Positions 23,926-32,446 of a DNA stretch of 42,788 nucleotides are shown piece by piece. This stretch comes from Anaerolineales bacterium (GTDB taxonomy: Bacteria > Chloroflexota > Anaerolineae > Anaerolineales > UBA4823), in the NCBI GenBank assembly GCA_020060465.1, contig JAGVAD010000002.1, forward strand, positions 1-42,788. The letters run 5' to 3'. Position numbers and translations under genes: made by a program. The notes under the pieces were generated by a model, which did no database searches, was not told the origin of the DNA, and saw only the letters and a list, made by a program, of their open reading frames with translations. Positions within the stretch are counted from its first letter, which is position 1, and every line of letters begins with the position of its first letter.

Positions 23926-25691
23926 GTTTTGCTGCGTCAGAGATTTCTCTGCCTGGTCTTTGGCCTTCGATTTGGAAGTTGCTGCGCTTACGCCTGGTGA
24001 TCCTGGCGCGCAGTTTTCGTCGCTCCAGTATGCGCCGCAAGATCGTGGTTGTGTTCCTGGGGCTTTTGATCCTGGCTTTTCTTGGTTTTGCCTTTTTCAT
24101 AAGCTGGAAACTATTGAGAGTTCTACGCTCGCCGGAGATGGCGCAATTTTCCAGCGAATTTAGCAACTTACTTGAGATCTTTCCCACACTGGTATTCAGC
24201 GCCACTTTCTTAGGCATTTTCCTGACCAGCTTTGGCGTGCTGCTCCAGGCGCTCTATCTGGCCGGAGATATGGATTTCTTGCTCAGCACGCCGCTGCCAA
24301 TTCGCGCCGTGTTCGTCGCCAAGCTGCTTCAAGCGGCGTTGCCCAACTTCGCGTTGATTTGCGCCTTTGCTTTGCCGGTATTGTTTGGCATTGGCGCATC
24401 CGCCGAATATACCTTCTTGTATTACCCAGGCGTTCTGCTGGAGATGGCAGCGTTGGCGCTGGCGGCTGCTGGCCTGTCTGCCATGTTGGTTTTGCTGGTC
24501 GTGCGCATCTTCCCTGCCCGCAGGGTGGCGGAGGTGCTGGGTTTCCTGGGCGCGATCTTTTCAATATTATGCTCGCAAAGCGGTCAAATCGCGCAATGGG
24601 GAGAGTTTTCTCCCGAACAAGCCACTCGAACATTGTTGCTCTTGCGCCAGGCAGATGTAGCCTGGTCGCCGCTGACCTGGGCCGGGCGCGGCGTTGTGAG
24701 CCTGGGGGAAAGCAACTGGCTGGTGGGAGGTGGGCTGACGCTGTTGACGCTTGCGCTGGCAGCGGCGGTGTTCACCGCAAGCCTGGTCGCAGCCGAGCGA
24801 TTGTATTATTCCGGTTGGGCGGGAATGAAATCGGAGGCGCGCAGGCGAAAAACGCCACGCGTTGCTTCTATCAAACCGCTTTTCCCCGTCTGGGTGAACA
24901 TTGAAAAGAACGCAGTCCGCCTACTCTCTGCGCCGGTCAGCGGTTTAATAGCCAAAGATTGGCTGGTGCTGCGCCGCGATTTGCGCAACTTATCGCAACT
25001 GGTCACACCGTTGATTATCGGCGTCATTTACGCCGTGATGATCCTACGCAGCGACAATCAACCCCCATCGCTTTCAAGCCCGGACGCTTCGCCCTGGATT
25101 AGCGGTATGATGACCAACCTGCGCACTTACCTGAGTGTTGGTCTATCGTTGTTCGTGGGCTGGATGCTGCTGGCTCGTTTGGCAGGGATGGGCTTTGCCC
25201 ACGAAGGACGCAGTTATTGGATATTGAAAACAGCGCCGATCCGCGCGACACAGCTCATCCTGGCGAAATATTTGGTCGCTTATCTACCTTCTGTGGCGCT
25301 GAGCGGGCTGTATCTACTGGCGATCTGGCTGATACAATCCGCTGGCTTGATCACACTGATATATTCTTTGGCGGTCATCGCCCTGTGCATCGCCGGAAAC
25401 GCGGGCATCAACCTGGCTTTTGGGATCGCTGGGGCCAATCTAAATTGGGAAGATCCACGCCAAATGCAACGCACCTTCAGCGGCTGTCTAGGCGGGTTGA
25501 CGACGATGCTGTATCTGCCGCTTTCTTTGCTGCTGTTCTTTGGGCCGCCCATTGCCTTTGCTGCTTTCAATCTGCCTGAGGCGATTGGGCAGATCTTTGG
25601 GCTGGCTCTTGGCGGAGCGCTCAGCCTGGCCTGCGCTTTCATCCCCCTCTTCGTGGTATATAAAAAGGTGGAACGTTTAGGAGAAGACTAA
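23922..25691 (+). CDS. ABC-2-type exporter permease
   Basis: 589-residue membrane protein with about twelve hydrophobic helices in clusters at roughly 40-60, 80-115, 125-210, 265-300 and 355-575. Its ATG overlaps the ATPase stop. The layout (a first TM bundle, a cytoplasmic block around RRRKTPRVASIKPLFP, a second bundle) matches large ABC-2-like permeases that may work as a half-transporter pair. No substrate-specific motif is recognised. A GC-rich terminator follows at 25694-25720. Confidence 0.82.
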   Translation: MSFAASEISLPGLWPSIWKLLRLRLVILARSFRRSSMRRKIVVVFLGLLILAFLGFAFFISWKLLRVLRSPEMAQFSSEFSNLLEIFPTLVFSATFLGIFLTSFGVLLQALYLAGDMDFLLSTPLPIRAVFVAKLLQAALPNFALICAFALPVLFGIGASAEYTFLYYPGVLLEMAALALAAAGLSAMLVLLVVRIFPARRVAEVLGFLGAIFSILCSQSGQIAQWGEFSPEQATRTLLLLRQADVAWSPLTWAGRGVVSLGESNWLVGGGLTLLTLALAAAVFTASLVAAERLYYSGWAGMKSEARRRKTPRVASIKPLFPVWVNIEKNAVRLLSAPVSGLIAKDWLVLRRDLRNLSQLVTPLIIGVIYAVMILRSDNQPPSLSSPDASPWISGMMTNLRTYLSVGLSLFVGWMLLARLAGMGFAHEGRSYWILKTAPIRATQLILAKYLVAYLPSVALSGLYLLAIWLIQSAGLITLIYSLAVIALCIAGNAGINLAFGIAGANLNWEDPRQMQRTFSGCLGGLTTMLYLPLSLLLFFGPPIAFAAFNLPEAIGQIFGLALGGALSLACAFIPLFVVYKKVERLGED

Positions 25692-25693
25692 AA

Positions 25694-25720
25694 GGAGCCG
25701 AGACTGCCAGCCTCGGCTCC
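25694..25720. terminator. Terminator between the ABC permease and ppdK genes
   Basis: GGAGCCGAG (25694-25702) pairs with CTCGGCTCC (25712-25720), a 9-bp GC-rich stem with a 9-nt loop. TTTT follows on the minus strand, so it best serves the ppdK transcript; it may also stop plus-strand readthrough. Confidence 0.8.
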
Positions 25721-25744
25721 ACCACGTCTCATCAGAGAAACAAC

Positions 25745-28510
25745 TTATTTGTCTTCAACCACTTTTGCCGCCTCACCAACGCGATGCTTCAGCGCGGAAT
25801 GCGCTGCAGCCAGGCGGGCAATCGGCACGCGGAACGGCGAGCAGCTCACATAGTTATTGCCCACCAGGTGACAAAACTCAATGGATGATGGATCGCCGCC
25901 ATGTTCTCCGCAAATGCCCACTTCCAGGTCTGGACGAGCTTTGCGGCCTTCCTGCACCGCCATAGACATCAACCGCCCCACACCCTCGCGATCCAGGGTT
26001 TGGAACGGATTTTGGGGCAAAATGCCCTCCTCCACATACTTGACCAGGAAGTTGCGCTCAGCATCGTCGCGGCTGTAGCCAAAGGTCATTTGGGTCAGGT
26101 CATTCGTACCGAAAGAGAAGAATTCCGCCACTCTGGCGATTTCCTCGGCGGTGACGGCTGCGCGAGGGATCTCGATCATCGTGCCAAACTTGTAATAGAA
26201 GATCACGCCCTTTTCATCCATAACTGCCTTTGCGATGCGCTCCAATCGCGGCTGAATCCACTCCAGCTCTTTGACCGTGCCGGTGAGCGGGATCATGACC
26301 TCCGGCTTGACCACAATGCCCTTCAGAGTCTGGTTTGCAGCAGCTTCAAAGATTGCCCGCACTTGCATCTCGACAATCTCAGGCATGTAGATGCTCAGGC
26401 GCACACCGCGCAAACCCATCATCGGATTGCTCTCGTGCATGGCGCGGATGCTGGCCAGCAGAGCCTCTTTTTCCGCCAGGCCCTCGGTTTCTCCCTTCAC
26501 CCGCATGGTGATCACCTCTTCGAGCAACTTCTCCTCGTCGGGCATAAACTCATGCAAGGGGGGATCAATCAAGCGGATGATCACCGGATAACCATCCATA
26601 GCCTCGAACAAGCCCTCAAAATCATTGCGCTGATAAGGCAACAACTCGTTCAAGGCGGCGGAGCGCTCCTCAGAAGTCTCGGCCAGGATCATGCGCTGAA
26701 CAATCGGCAGGCGTTCTGTCTCAAAGAACATATGCTCGGTGCGGCACAGGCCAATGCCAACCGCGCCGTAAGCGCGCGCCCGCCGGGCATCGGCAGGGTA
26801 ATCCGCATTCGCCCACACCTGAAGGCCACGATCTGGCCAGCCCTGGCGAATGCCTGGAGTGGCGCAGATTTCATCCGCCCATTGCAGCAAGGTCAACAGG
26901 TCGGTCTGCTCTTCCAACTTGGGAGCCGTGGTAGGGATTTTGCCCAGAAAAACATTGCCGGTGGTGCCATCCACCGAGATCCATTCGCCTTCTTTCACCA
27001 CCACGCCGTTCGCTTCCATCTGGCGCTTCTCCAGATCAATGCGGATCTCCGAAGCGCCCACCACACAGGGCACGCCAAACTGACGAGCGACCACTGCGGC
27101 ATGGGAGGTTGCCCCACCCTCACTGGTCAGGATGCCTTTAGCAGCCAGCATACCGTGAACATCATCTGGCTTGGTGAAGGGGCGCACCATAATCACGCTC
27201 TGCTTTTCTTCCTTCGCCATCTTCTCCGCGGTGTTGGCATCGAAGTAAACCTGACCCACTGCTGCGCCAGGTGAGGCATTAACACCTTTGGCGTAATGCT
27301 TGCCGGAGCTTTTGGCCTCTTCCATAGCCTTTGGATCGAACTGCGGGTGGAGCAGAGTATCCACCTGCTCTGGAGAAACGCGCAGCACTGCCTCTTCTTT
27401 GGTGATCAATCCTTCATTCGCCATATCCACTGCAATCTTAACTGCGGCTTTGGCAGTGCGTTTGCCAGCGCGCGTCTGCAACATCCACAGCTTGCCGTTT
27501 TCAATCGTAAACTCCACATCCTGCATCTCGCGGTAGTGACGTTCCAGTTTTTCCGTGATCTGCAAGAACTCGCGGTAGGCTTCTGGGAGCTGCTCGCTAA
27601 GCTTTTCGATTTTCTCCGTGTTGCGGATGCCAGCGACTACGTCTTCACCCTGGGCGTTGAGCAGATAATCGCCATATAGCTTCTTTTCGCCAGTAGAGGG
27701 GTCGCGTGTGAAAGCCACACCGGTGCCCGAATTCCAGCCCATATTGCCAAATACCATGGTCACAATATTCACGGCTGTGCCCAGGTCATGGGCGATCCCG
27801 GCAGCGTTGCGATAATCCACTGCGCGTTTTCCATTCCAGGATTTAAACACCGCCTCGGTTGCCAGGCGTAGTTGTTCATACGGATCCTGCGGAAAGTCAA
27901 AGCCTTTGTACTTCTTGACCACTGCTTTGAACTCTTCTGTGATCGCCTTCCAATCCTCGGCGGTCATATCGGTATCGGTTTTGTAACCTTTACGGGCTTT
28001 GTATTCCGCCAGTGGTTCCTCAAAAGCCTCATCGGGGATGCCCAGGACGACCGAACCGAACATCTCTACCAGACGGCGATACGAGTCATACACAAAGCGA
28101 GCGTCGCCTGTCTTTTGAATCATGCCTTCGGCAGTCTTGTCGGTCAAGCCGATATTAAGCACCGTGTCCATCATACCTGGCATGGAGAATTTTGCGCCCG
28201 AACGACAAGAAACCAACAACGGATTGGACGGATCGCCAAACTTTTTACCGGTTTGTTTTTCCACTTCTTTCAGCGCTGCCAGTTCTTGTTCCCACATACC
28301 TGGGGGGAATTTTCCGCCCTGGGCTAAATAAGCATTGCAAGCTTCCGTGGTAACGGTAAAACCGGGCGGCACCGGCACGCCTGCGCGCGTCATGTCCGCC
28401 AGTCCTGCTCCTTTACCACCAAGTAAAGCGCGCACGCCTTCCCAATCGCCAGCGGCTTTTTCCGCGGCCTCAACTTCATTAAAAAGATAGACCCATTTCT
28501 TTTCGGCCAT
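25745..28510 (-). CDS. ppdK: Pyruvate, phosphate dikinase
   Basis: Interconverts pyruvate + ATP + Pi with phosphoenolpyruvate + AMP + PPi, in glycolysis or gluconeogenesis. The N-terminal ATP-grasp domain (about 1-350) contains LLGGKGAGLADMTRAGVPVPPG. The phosphorylatable H470 is in the swivel-domain motif SEGGATSHAAVVAR. The C-terminal TIM barrel carries GLCRTEHMFF, FGTNDLTQMTFGYSRDDAE and the catalytic C867 in GICGEHGGDP. Length of 921 aa is slightly above the usual 870-900. The ATG has AGGAG 9 nt upstream. The following terminator is at 25694-25720. No regulatory protein gene (PDRP type) is adjacent. Confidence 0.97.
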   Translation of the reverse strand: MAEKKWVYLFNEVEAAEKAAGDWEGVRALLGGKGAGLADMTRAGVPVPPGFTVTTEACNAYLAQGGKFPPGMWEQELAALKEVEKQTGKKFGDPSNPLLVSCRSGAKFSMPGMMDTVLNIGLTDKTAEGMIQKTGDARFVYDSYRRLVEMFGSVVLGIPDEAFEEPLAEYKARKGYKTDTDMTAEDWKAITEEFKAVVKKYKGFDFPQDPYEQLRLATEAVFKSWNGKRAVDYRNAAGIAHDLGTAVNIVTMVFGNMGWNSGTGVAFTRDPSTGEKKLYGDYLLNAQGEDVVAGIRNTEKIEKLSEQLPEAYREFLQITEKLERHYREMQDVEFTIENGKLWMLQTRAGKRTAKAAVKIAVDMANEGLITKEEAVLRVSPEQVDTLLHPQFDPKAMEEAKSSGKHYAKGVNASPGAAVGQVYFDANTAEKMAKEEKQSVIMVRPFTKPDDVHGMLAAKGILTSEGGATSHAAVVARQFGVPCVVGASEIRIDLEKRQMEANGVVVKEGEWISVDGTTGNVFLGKIPTTAPKLEEQTDLLTLLQWADEICATPGIRQGWPDRGLQVWANADYPADARRARAYGAVGIGLCRTEHMFFETERLPIVQRMILAETSEERSAALNELLPYQRNDFEGLFEAMDGYPVIIRLIDPPLHEFMPDEEKLLEEVITMRVKGETEGLAEKEALLASIRAMHESNPMMGLRGVRLSIYMPEIVEMQVRAIFEAAANQTLKGIVVKPEVMIPLTGTVKELEWIQPRLERIAKAVMDEKGVIFYYKFGTMIEIPRAAVTAEEIARVAEFFSFGTNDLTQMTFGYSRDDAERNFLVKYVEEGILPQNPFQTLDREGVGRLMSMAVQEGRKARPDLEVGICGEHGGDPSSIEFCHLVGNNYVSCSPFRVPIARLAAAHSALKHRVGEAAKVVEDK

Positions 28511-28817
28511 TATTTTTCTCCTGATGGAAATAAAAAGGTTTGATGATTCCGGGTGAACACACCAATCGTATAGTTTACCACATCGAAAACCGAATCCCGG
28601 TTTTTTTTTAAAGGTGGGATTTCATAGAAATCACCCTGATTCTGGCTGTTATTCAGATAAATTTGCCCATACACTCTGCGCGCTGATATTTCAACAAAGG
28701 TTATGGCATTTCTCTTCAAGAAGCAAATATCAGACCACATCACAAAATGATGAAAAAACCATCCTGATAATATTGCGTCAATATATATTGCATGATTTGA
28801 GAATTACAATTTTCCTA
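28511..28817. other. AT-rich divergent region upstream of ppdK
   Basis: No gene supported. It contains a small hairpin AAAACCG/CGGTTTT (28586-28604) followed by a T-tract on the plus strand and preceded by an A-tract on the minus strand, and a 12-bp palindrome CAATATATATTG (28779-28790). ppdK needs a promoter here, but none is clear. Confidence 0.5.
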
Positions 28818-28845
28818 TTGACAAACTCAATATTTATGGTAAAAT
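28818..28845 (+). promoter_or_regulatory. Strong sigma-70-type promoter for the c-di-GMP riboswitch/protease transcript
   Basis: -35 TTGACA (28818-28823, consensus), 16-bp spacer, extended -10 TGG-TAAAAT (28840-28845). Transcription would begin at about 28852, just before the aptamer at 28858. This is the best promoter seen in the window. Confidence 0.8.
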
Positions 28846-28857
28846 TCTAGCAGATCG

Positions 28858-28940
28858 AAAAAGGCAAACCCGGTGAAAGCCGGGGGCGCAAAGCTATGGG
28901 TCTAAGACTGTTTCAAGTTATGACTGCCAGGCTGCCGAAA
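28858..28940 (+). ncRNA. Cyclic-di-GMP-I (GEMM) riboswitch aptamer
   Basis: All core GEMM elements are present in order: GGCAAAC (28863-28869) for P1, a P2 hairpin with GAAA tetraloop (CCGG-TGAAAG-CCGG), the linker GGCGCAAAGC, the P3 start with GGGTCTAAG, and the 3' P1 strand GGCTGCC at 28930-28936. It lies between a strong promoter and the secreted protease gene at 29085, with an intrinsic terminator in between, so it controls transcription elongation in response to c-di-GMP. Confidence 0.93.
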
Positions 28941-28975
28941 ATACTTCATTAAACAGATTGAAGATTTTGGTTTTG

Positions 28976-29007
28976 GCAGGCCTGGGCATTCGGACCTGCT
29001 GTTTTTT
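28976..29007 (+). terminator. Expression-platform terminator of the c-di-GMP riboswitch
   Basis: GCAGG...CCTGC (28976-28999) forms a ten-pair stem with one mismatch and a small loop, followed by TTTTTT (29002-29007). Its 5' strand (28975-28988) is also complementary to the aptamer's 3' strand (28924-28936). The two pairings exclude each other, as in a riboswitch antiterminator. This predicts that ligand binding favours termination (an OFF switch). Confidence 0.8.
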
Positions 29008-29084
29008 ATTAATTTCTACGCTTCATTGGAGGCGCAGGCATTGTTCCGAAAACAAATTGGCGATCAAACCACATGGAGGCTCCT

Positions 29085-30815
29085 ATGAACGCCAGACAAA
29101 ACCTCAGCCTGAAACGAACGCTGATGTGGACGATCGCTCTGATGCTGGCAATTGCAACGATCACCGCATCGGCGGGGATCAGCTCTCGCGCATCAGCAGC
29201 CGAAACTCAATCCTATATCGTTCAGAGCGATTCCGCCGAGCAGGCCGCCCGCCTGGTTGAGCAGTACGGCGGAAGCGTGACTTCTTCTCTGGAAATCATC
29301 AACGGAGTTGGAGCGTTGCTCACTCCTGAGGCGGCTCACCAACTGGCAGATATACCCGGTGTCCATGTGTCCATCAATGCACGCATGAAAATTAACAGTG
29401 CGCCGGCGAGAGGCAAACCCGACAAGGCCGACCCGCAGACGGATTACCCAGATGTGGTGGGGGCAGATGCTGTTTGGGCAGCCGGCGTCACCGGCCAGGG
29501 TGTAACAGTGGCCGTATTAGACACCGGCCTGGCAAAAACTGAAGCGCTGATCAAAGCGACCTCTGGCTCAGGGAATCGTATCCTCGCCTGGCAAGATTTT
29601 GTTGAGCGCGGCGGGCGCGGGCGGATGGTGGATCCCAACGGACATGGAACGCATGTGACGGGTGTGATCGCCAATAGCCAAAAAGGCGCCGATGGCGAGT
29701 GGAACGGCATCGCGCCAGATGTCAATCTGGTGATTGGACGTGTAGCCGATGAAAACGGCTTCGCAACTTACGAACAGGTCATTCAGGGCATTGACTGGGT
29801 GGTGACGAACAAAGACCGCTACAATACACGCATTTTAAACTTATCCATGTCTGCACCTGTTCGGTCGCCTTATTGGGAAGACCCGGTCAACCAGGCATTG
29901 ATGGTTGCCTGGCAGCGCGGGATCGTCGTGGTGGTTGCCGCAGGGAACAGTGGACCAAATGCTTTAACCATCGGCGTTCCGGGAAACAATCCGTACGTCA
30001 TTACAGTAGGTGCCTTCACTGACGCTTACACTCCGGCTGACTGGAGCGATGACTATATCCCCACATTTTCATCCGCCGGGCCAACCCACGATGGATTCAT
30101 TAAGCCCGATCTGGTAGCTCCTGGCGGTCATATTGTTTCGCTGTTGGCAAGAGGTTCTTATCTGGCCGTCAATTATCCACAGAATATCGTCGGCAAAGAC
30201 TATTTCAAACTGGCTGGCACCTCACAATCAACGGCCGTTGTCAGCGGTGTGGCAGCACTCATGTTGGCGAAGCAGCCCAATCTGACGCCCGATCTGGTTA
30301 AAGCACGCCTGCGAGCTACAGCTATTCCGCAGTTCAATCCAGAAACAGGTGTACCAGGTTATAAGGTGTGGCAACAAGGCGCAGGAAGAGTGTTTGCTCC
30401 ATTGGCTGTGTTCGCCGAAATTGAGACCTATCCAGCTAATGGAAGCATGGACATTGCAGCTGATCTATCCGACCAAAAGCATTATCTGGGTTATTCTTAC
30501 CGGGATGACCAGGGCATGCTTCGACTGTATGGCGATGACGGCTCTTGGGCTGGCGGCGCAGGCATTTGGGATGGTTATTCGATCTCAACAGGCGGCGGCT
30601 TTTGGGGCGATGGCGGCTTCTGGGGCGATAGCAGCTTTTGGAGCGATAACAGCCTCTGGGGCGACGGCGGCTTTTGGGGCGACGGCGGCTTTTGGGGCGA
30701 TGGCGGCTTCTGGGGCGACGGCGGCTTTTGGGGCGACGGCGGCTTCTGGGGCGACGGCGGCTTCTGGGGCGATGGCGGCTTCTGGGGAGATTCCCTGCCG
30801 GAAAACAACGATTAA
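29085..30815 (+). CDS. Secreted S8-family serine protease (subtilase) with Trp-Gly-Asp repeat tail
   Basis: 576-residue exoprotease. A signal peptide ends near the Ala-rich stretch at about residue 40. A propeptide inhibitor I9-like part follows (about 42-105: QSYIVQSDSAEQAARLVEQ). The catalytic domain has D146 in VAVLDTG, H187 in GHGTHVTGV, the oxyanion region AAGNSGPN and S380 in AGTSQSTAVVSG; the usual GTSMA is GTSQS. After about residue 440 a linker leads to eleven 6-residue units (FWGDGG type, residues 506-569). GGAGG lies 5 nt before the ATG at 29085; an ATG 12 nt upstream is less likely. Expression is under the c-di-GMP riboswitch. Catalytic activity is expected; the repeat role is unknown. 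Confidence 0.93.
   Translation: MNARQNLSLKRTLMWTIALMLAIATITASAGISSRASAAETQSYIVQSDSAEQAARLVEQYGGSVTSSLEIINGVGALLTPEAAHQLADIPGVHVSINARMKINSAPARGKPDKADPQTDYPDVVGADAVWAAGVTGQGVTVAVLDTGLAKTEALIKATSGSGNRILAWQDFVERGGRGRMVDPNGHGTHVTGVIANSQKGADGEWNGIAPDVNLVIGRVADENGFATYEQVIQGIDWVVTNKDRYNTRILNLSMSAPVRSPYWEDPVNQALMVAWQRGIVVVVAAGNSGPNALTIGVPGNNPYVITVGAFTDAYTPADWSDDYIPTFSSAGPTHDGFIKPDLVAPGGHIVSLLARGSYLAVNYPQNIVGKDYFKLAGTSQSTAVVSGVAALMLAKQPNLTPDLVKARLRATAIPQFNPETGVPGYKVWQQGAGRVFAPLAVFAEIETYPANGSMDIAADLSDQKHYLGYSYRDDQGMLRLYGDDGSWAGGAGIWDGYSISTGGGFWGDGGFWGDSSFWSDNSLWGDGGFWGDGGFWGDGGFWGDGGFWGDGGFWGDGGFWGDGGFWGDSLPENND
30594..30791 (+). repeat. Eleven 18-bp tandem repeats coding GGFWGD-type hexapeptides
   Basis: Units begin at 30600 and recur every 18 bp to 30780. 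Units 1-2 and 5-11 encode FWGD with GG spacers; unit 3 encodes FWSD and unit 4 LWGD. Units 5-11 are near-identical in DNA, differing mainly by TTT/TTC and GAC/GAT, which points to recent expansion by slippage or recombination. Confidence 0.95.
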
Positions 30816-30847
30816 CCGTTCCATGTTCATTATGATATAGAGAACAG

Positions 30848-30884
30848 GGGCCGCTATCTTTGCCAGATGCGGCCCTTGCGCTTT
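30848..30884 (+). terminator. Probable terminator after the protease gene
   Basis: GGGCCGC (30848-30854) pairs with GCGGCCC (30869-30875), with an inner ATCT/AGAT stem. A CTTTT tract lies a few bases downstream (30880-30884), so termination may be imperfect. Confidence 0.6.
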
Positions 30885-31206
30885 TAATCAATCTTATAAG
30901 GTTGCAATCATTGATCGTCTCCCTGTTCGGTGTTGAGGAACGATAGGATTGATCGCTAAGCCACAGAGCGCACAGAGAGTCTATATATTATTGACCCTCA
31001 GAAAATTTGGTGATGAACGTCCCCAGGTTTCTGATCACACAGGCTTGTCTTAAGGAAACCTGCGGGACGTTTGGCACCGACGAGATAAACCTATTCCGGT
31101 GAAAATCAACAGGATGATCTTTTGCGCCGAAACATATTACATTTTGAGCATGGTTGAATCGGGCAAATTATGTTATCCTTATAAGCAGCAGATTTTACAA
31201 TTTAAT
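30885..31206. other. Intergenic region between the protease and the cobalamin riboswitch
   Basis: No gene supported. It includes the long inverted repeat at 31016-31071 and AT-rich sequence from 31140 with several -10-like boxes (TTATAA at 31179, TACAAT at 31196) that could start the cobalamin transcript. Confidence 0.5.
31016..31071. repeat. 16-bp interrupted inverted repeat, REP/MITE-like
   Basis: AACGTCCC (31016-31023) pairs with GGGACGTT (31064-31071); continuing inward, C31024 and AGGTTTC (31025-31031) pair with GAAACCT (31055-31061) and G31062, with one bulged C. The loop is 23 nt. No T-run follows on either strand, so it is not a simple terminator. It may be an interspersed palindromic element. 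Confidence 0.65.
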
Positions 31207-31343
<137 letters not shown>

Positions 31344-31348
31344 GTTTC

Positions 31349-31429
31349 CACATGCCTCGCGGCAAGGAGGTGGAAGCATGTGACCAAAGGCTAAATTTCC
31401 CACCTCCCTGTTGAAAGACAGGGATTTTT
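31349..31429 (+). terminator. Cobalamin riboswitch expression platform: terminator and antiterminator
   Basis: Terminator: TCCCTGT (31405-31411) with ACAGGGA (31418-31424), then TTTTT (31425-31429). Antiterminator: GGAGGTGG (31366-31373) is perfectly complementary to CCACCTCC (31400-31407), which overlaps the terminator stem. A further hairpin CACATGC/GCATGTG (31349-31382) encloses the antiterminator's 5' strand and would sequester it. This is the layout of a transcriptional OFF switch. Confidence 0.85.
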
Positions 31430-31489
31430 GTTTAATTTCGTCATTTCAATTAACTTCGCCACATTATTTTGATACAGAGGCGCAGGAAC

Positions 31490-32431
31490 ATGAAGCCAAG
31501 ATATTACTCCCAAATGCTGTTTATCTTTGTACTGCTGATGATTGGCGCGATCAGCGCAGCCTGTGCTGGAGCGCAGGCCACACCCAGCGCAGCGCCCATC
31601 GTTGTGACCGATGGCCTGGGGAAACAGATCAGTTTGTCTGGCCCGGCTCAGCGCGTGATTTCGTTAGCCCCTTCTAACACTGAGATCTTGTTTGCCTTGG
31701 GCGCCGGGTCACAGGTCGTTGGTCGAGATACTTTCTCCGACTACCCCGAAGAAGCCAAGAGCCTGCCAGATGTCGGCGGGGGTTTCAGCGAGCTGAATGT
31801 AGAGGTCATTCTAGCTCAAAAGCCCGACCTGGTATTAGCCAGCGCGTTGACCGCGTCAGAGCAAGCCCAGGCGTTGGAAAAAGCTGGCCTGGTGGTGTTT
31901 GTCATGAACAACCCAAAGGATTTCGAAGGGTTATACGAAAATCTGAGGTTGGTCGCCAGATTGATAGGTCGCGAAGCGGAGGCCGAAGCGCTGGTAAAGC
32001 AACTCGAACAGCGCGTCGCCGCAGTGGAAGCCAAGCTCAGCGGTGTGACCGAGCGGCCTTTGGTCTTTTACGAACTGGATGGGACGGAACCCAATGCGCC
32101 CTGGACGCCCGGACCGGGGACGTTCATTGACACCCTGATCCGTATGGCTGGCGGAGAGAATCTGGGCGCGGGTTTACAGGGCGAATGGGTGCAGGTGAGC
32201 CTGGAAGAGTTGATCGCCCGTCAGCCGGATTTAATCTTGCTGGGCGACGCCACCTGGGGAGGAGTGACAGCGGAGGCCGTGGCTGCTCGCGCTGGCTGGG
32301 ACGCTCTGCAGGCAGTGAAAGAGGGCAAAGTGTTCCCCTTCGACGATAACCTGGTCAGCCGGCCTGGGCCGCGCCTGGTAGATGGTCTGGAAGCCATGGC
32401 GCGCCTGCTGCATCCACAGCAATTTCCATGA
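31490..32431 (+). CDS. btuF: Cobalamin/corrinoid ABC transporter substrate-binding lipoprotein
   Basis: 313-residue binding protein of the type III (BtuF/FhuD) fold. A lipoprotein-like signal ends SAAC with C25 as acylation site. The mature part has VISLAPSNTEILFALGAGSQVVG, SDYPEEAKSLPDVGG, LVLASALTA, then a long linking helix and VFPFDDNLVSRPGPRLVDGL. The cobalamin assignment rests on the upstream cobalamin riboswitch and downstream cob genes; the fold alone would also fit siderophores or heme. GAGG lies 9 nt before the ATG. A TTG 21 nt upstream is a less likely start. Confidence 0.9.
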   Translation: MKPRYYSQMLFIFVLLMIGAISAACAGAQATPSAAPIVVTDGLGKQISLSGPAQRVISLAPSNTEILFALGAGSQVVGRDTFSDYPEEAKSLPDVGGGFSELNVEVILAQKPDLVLASALTASEQAQALEKAGLVVFVMNNPKDFEGLYENLRLVARLIGREAEAEALVKQLEQRVAAVEAKLSGVTERPLVFYELDGTEPNAPWTPGPGTFIDTLIRMAGGENLGAGLQGEWVQVSLEELIARQPDLILLGDATWGGVTAEAVAARAGWDALQAVKEGKVFPFDDNLVSRPGPRLVDGLEAMARLLHPQQFP

Positions 32432-32446
32432 TGCTGGCATCCGCGT

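Noticed and set aside
25901-27274. A 457-codon open frame on the plus strand inside ppdK
   Set aside because: Shadow of ppdK, which has intact catalytic motifs. Long antisense frames are common in GC-rich conserved genes.
28614-28850. Small plus-strand frame upstream of the c-di-GMP riboswitch
   Set aside because: AT-rich, no ribosome binding site, and it runs over the promoter.
30436-30891. Open frames on the minus strand opposite the protease repeats, coding Pro/Lys/Arg- or Ala/Pro-rich repeat proteins
   Set aside because: They arise from the 18-bp repeat read on the other strand. No ribosome binding site or promoter, and the sense strand is clearly a protease.
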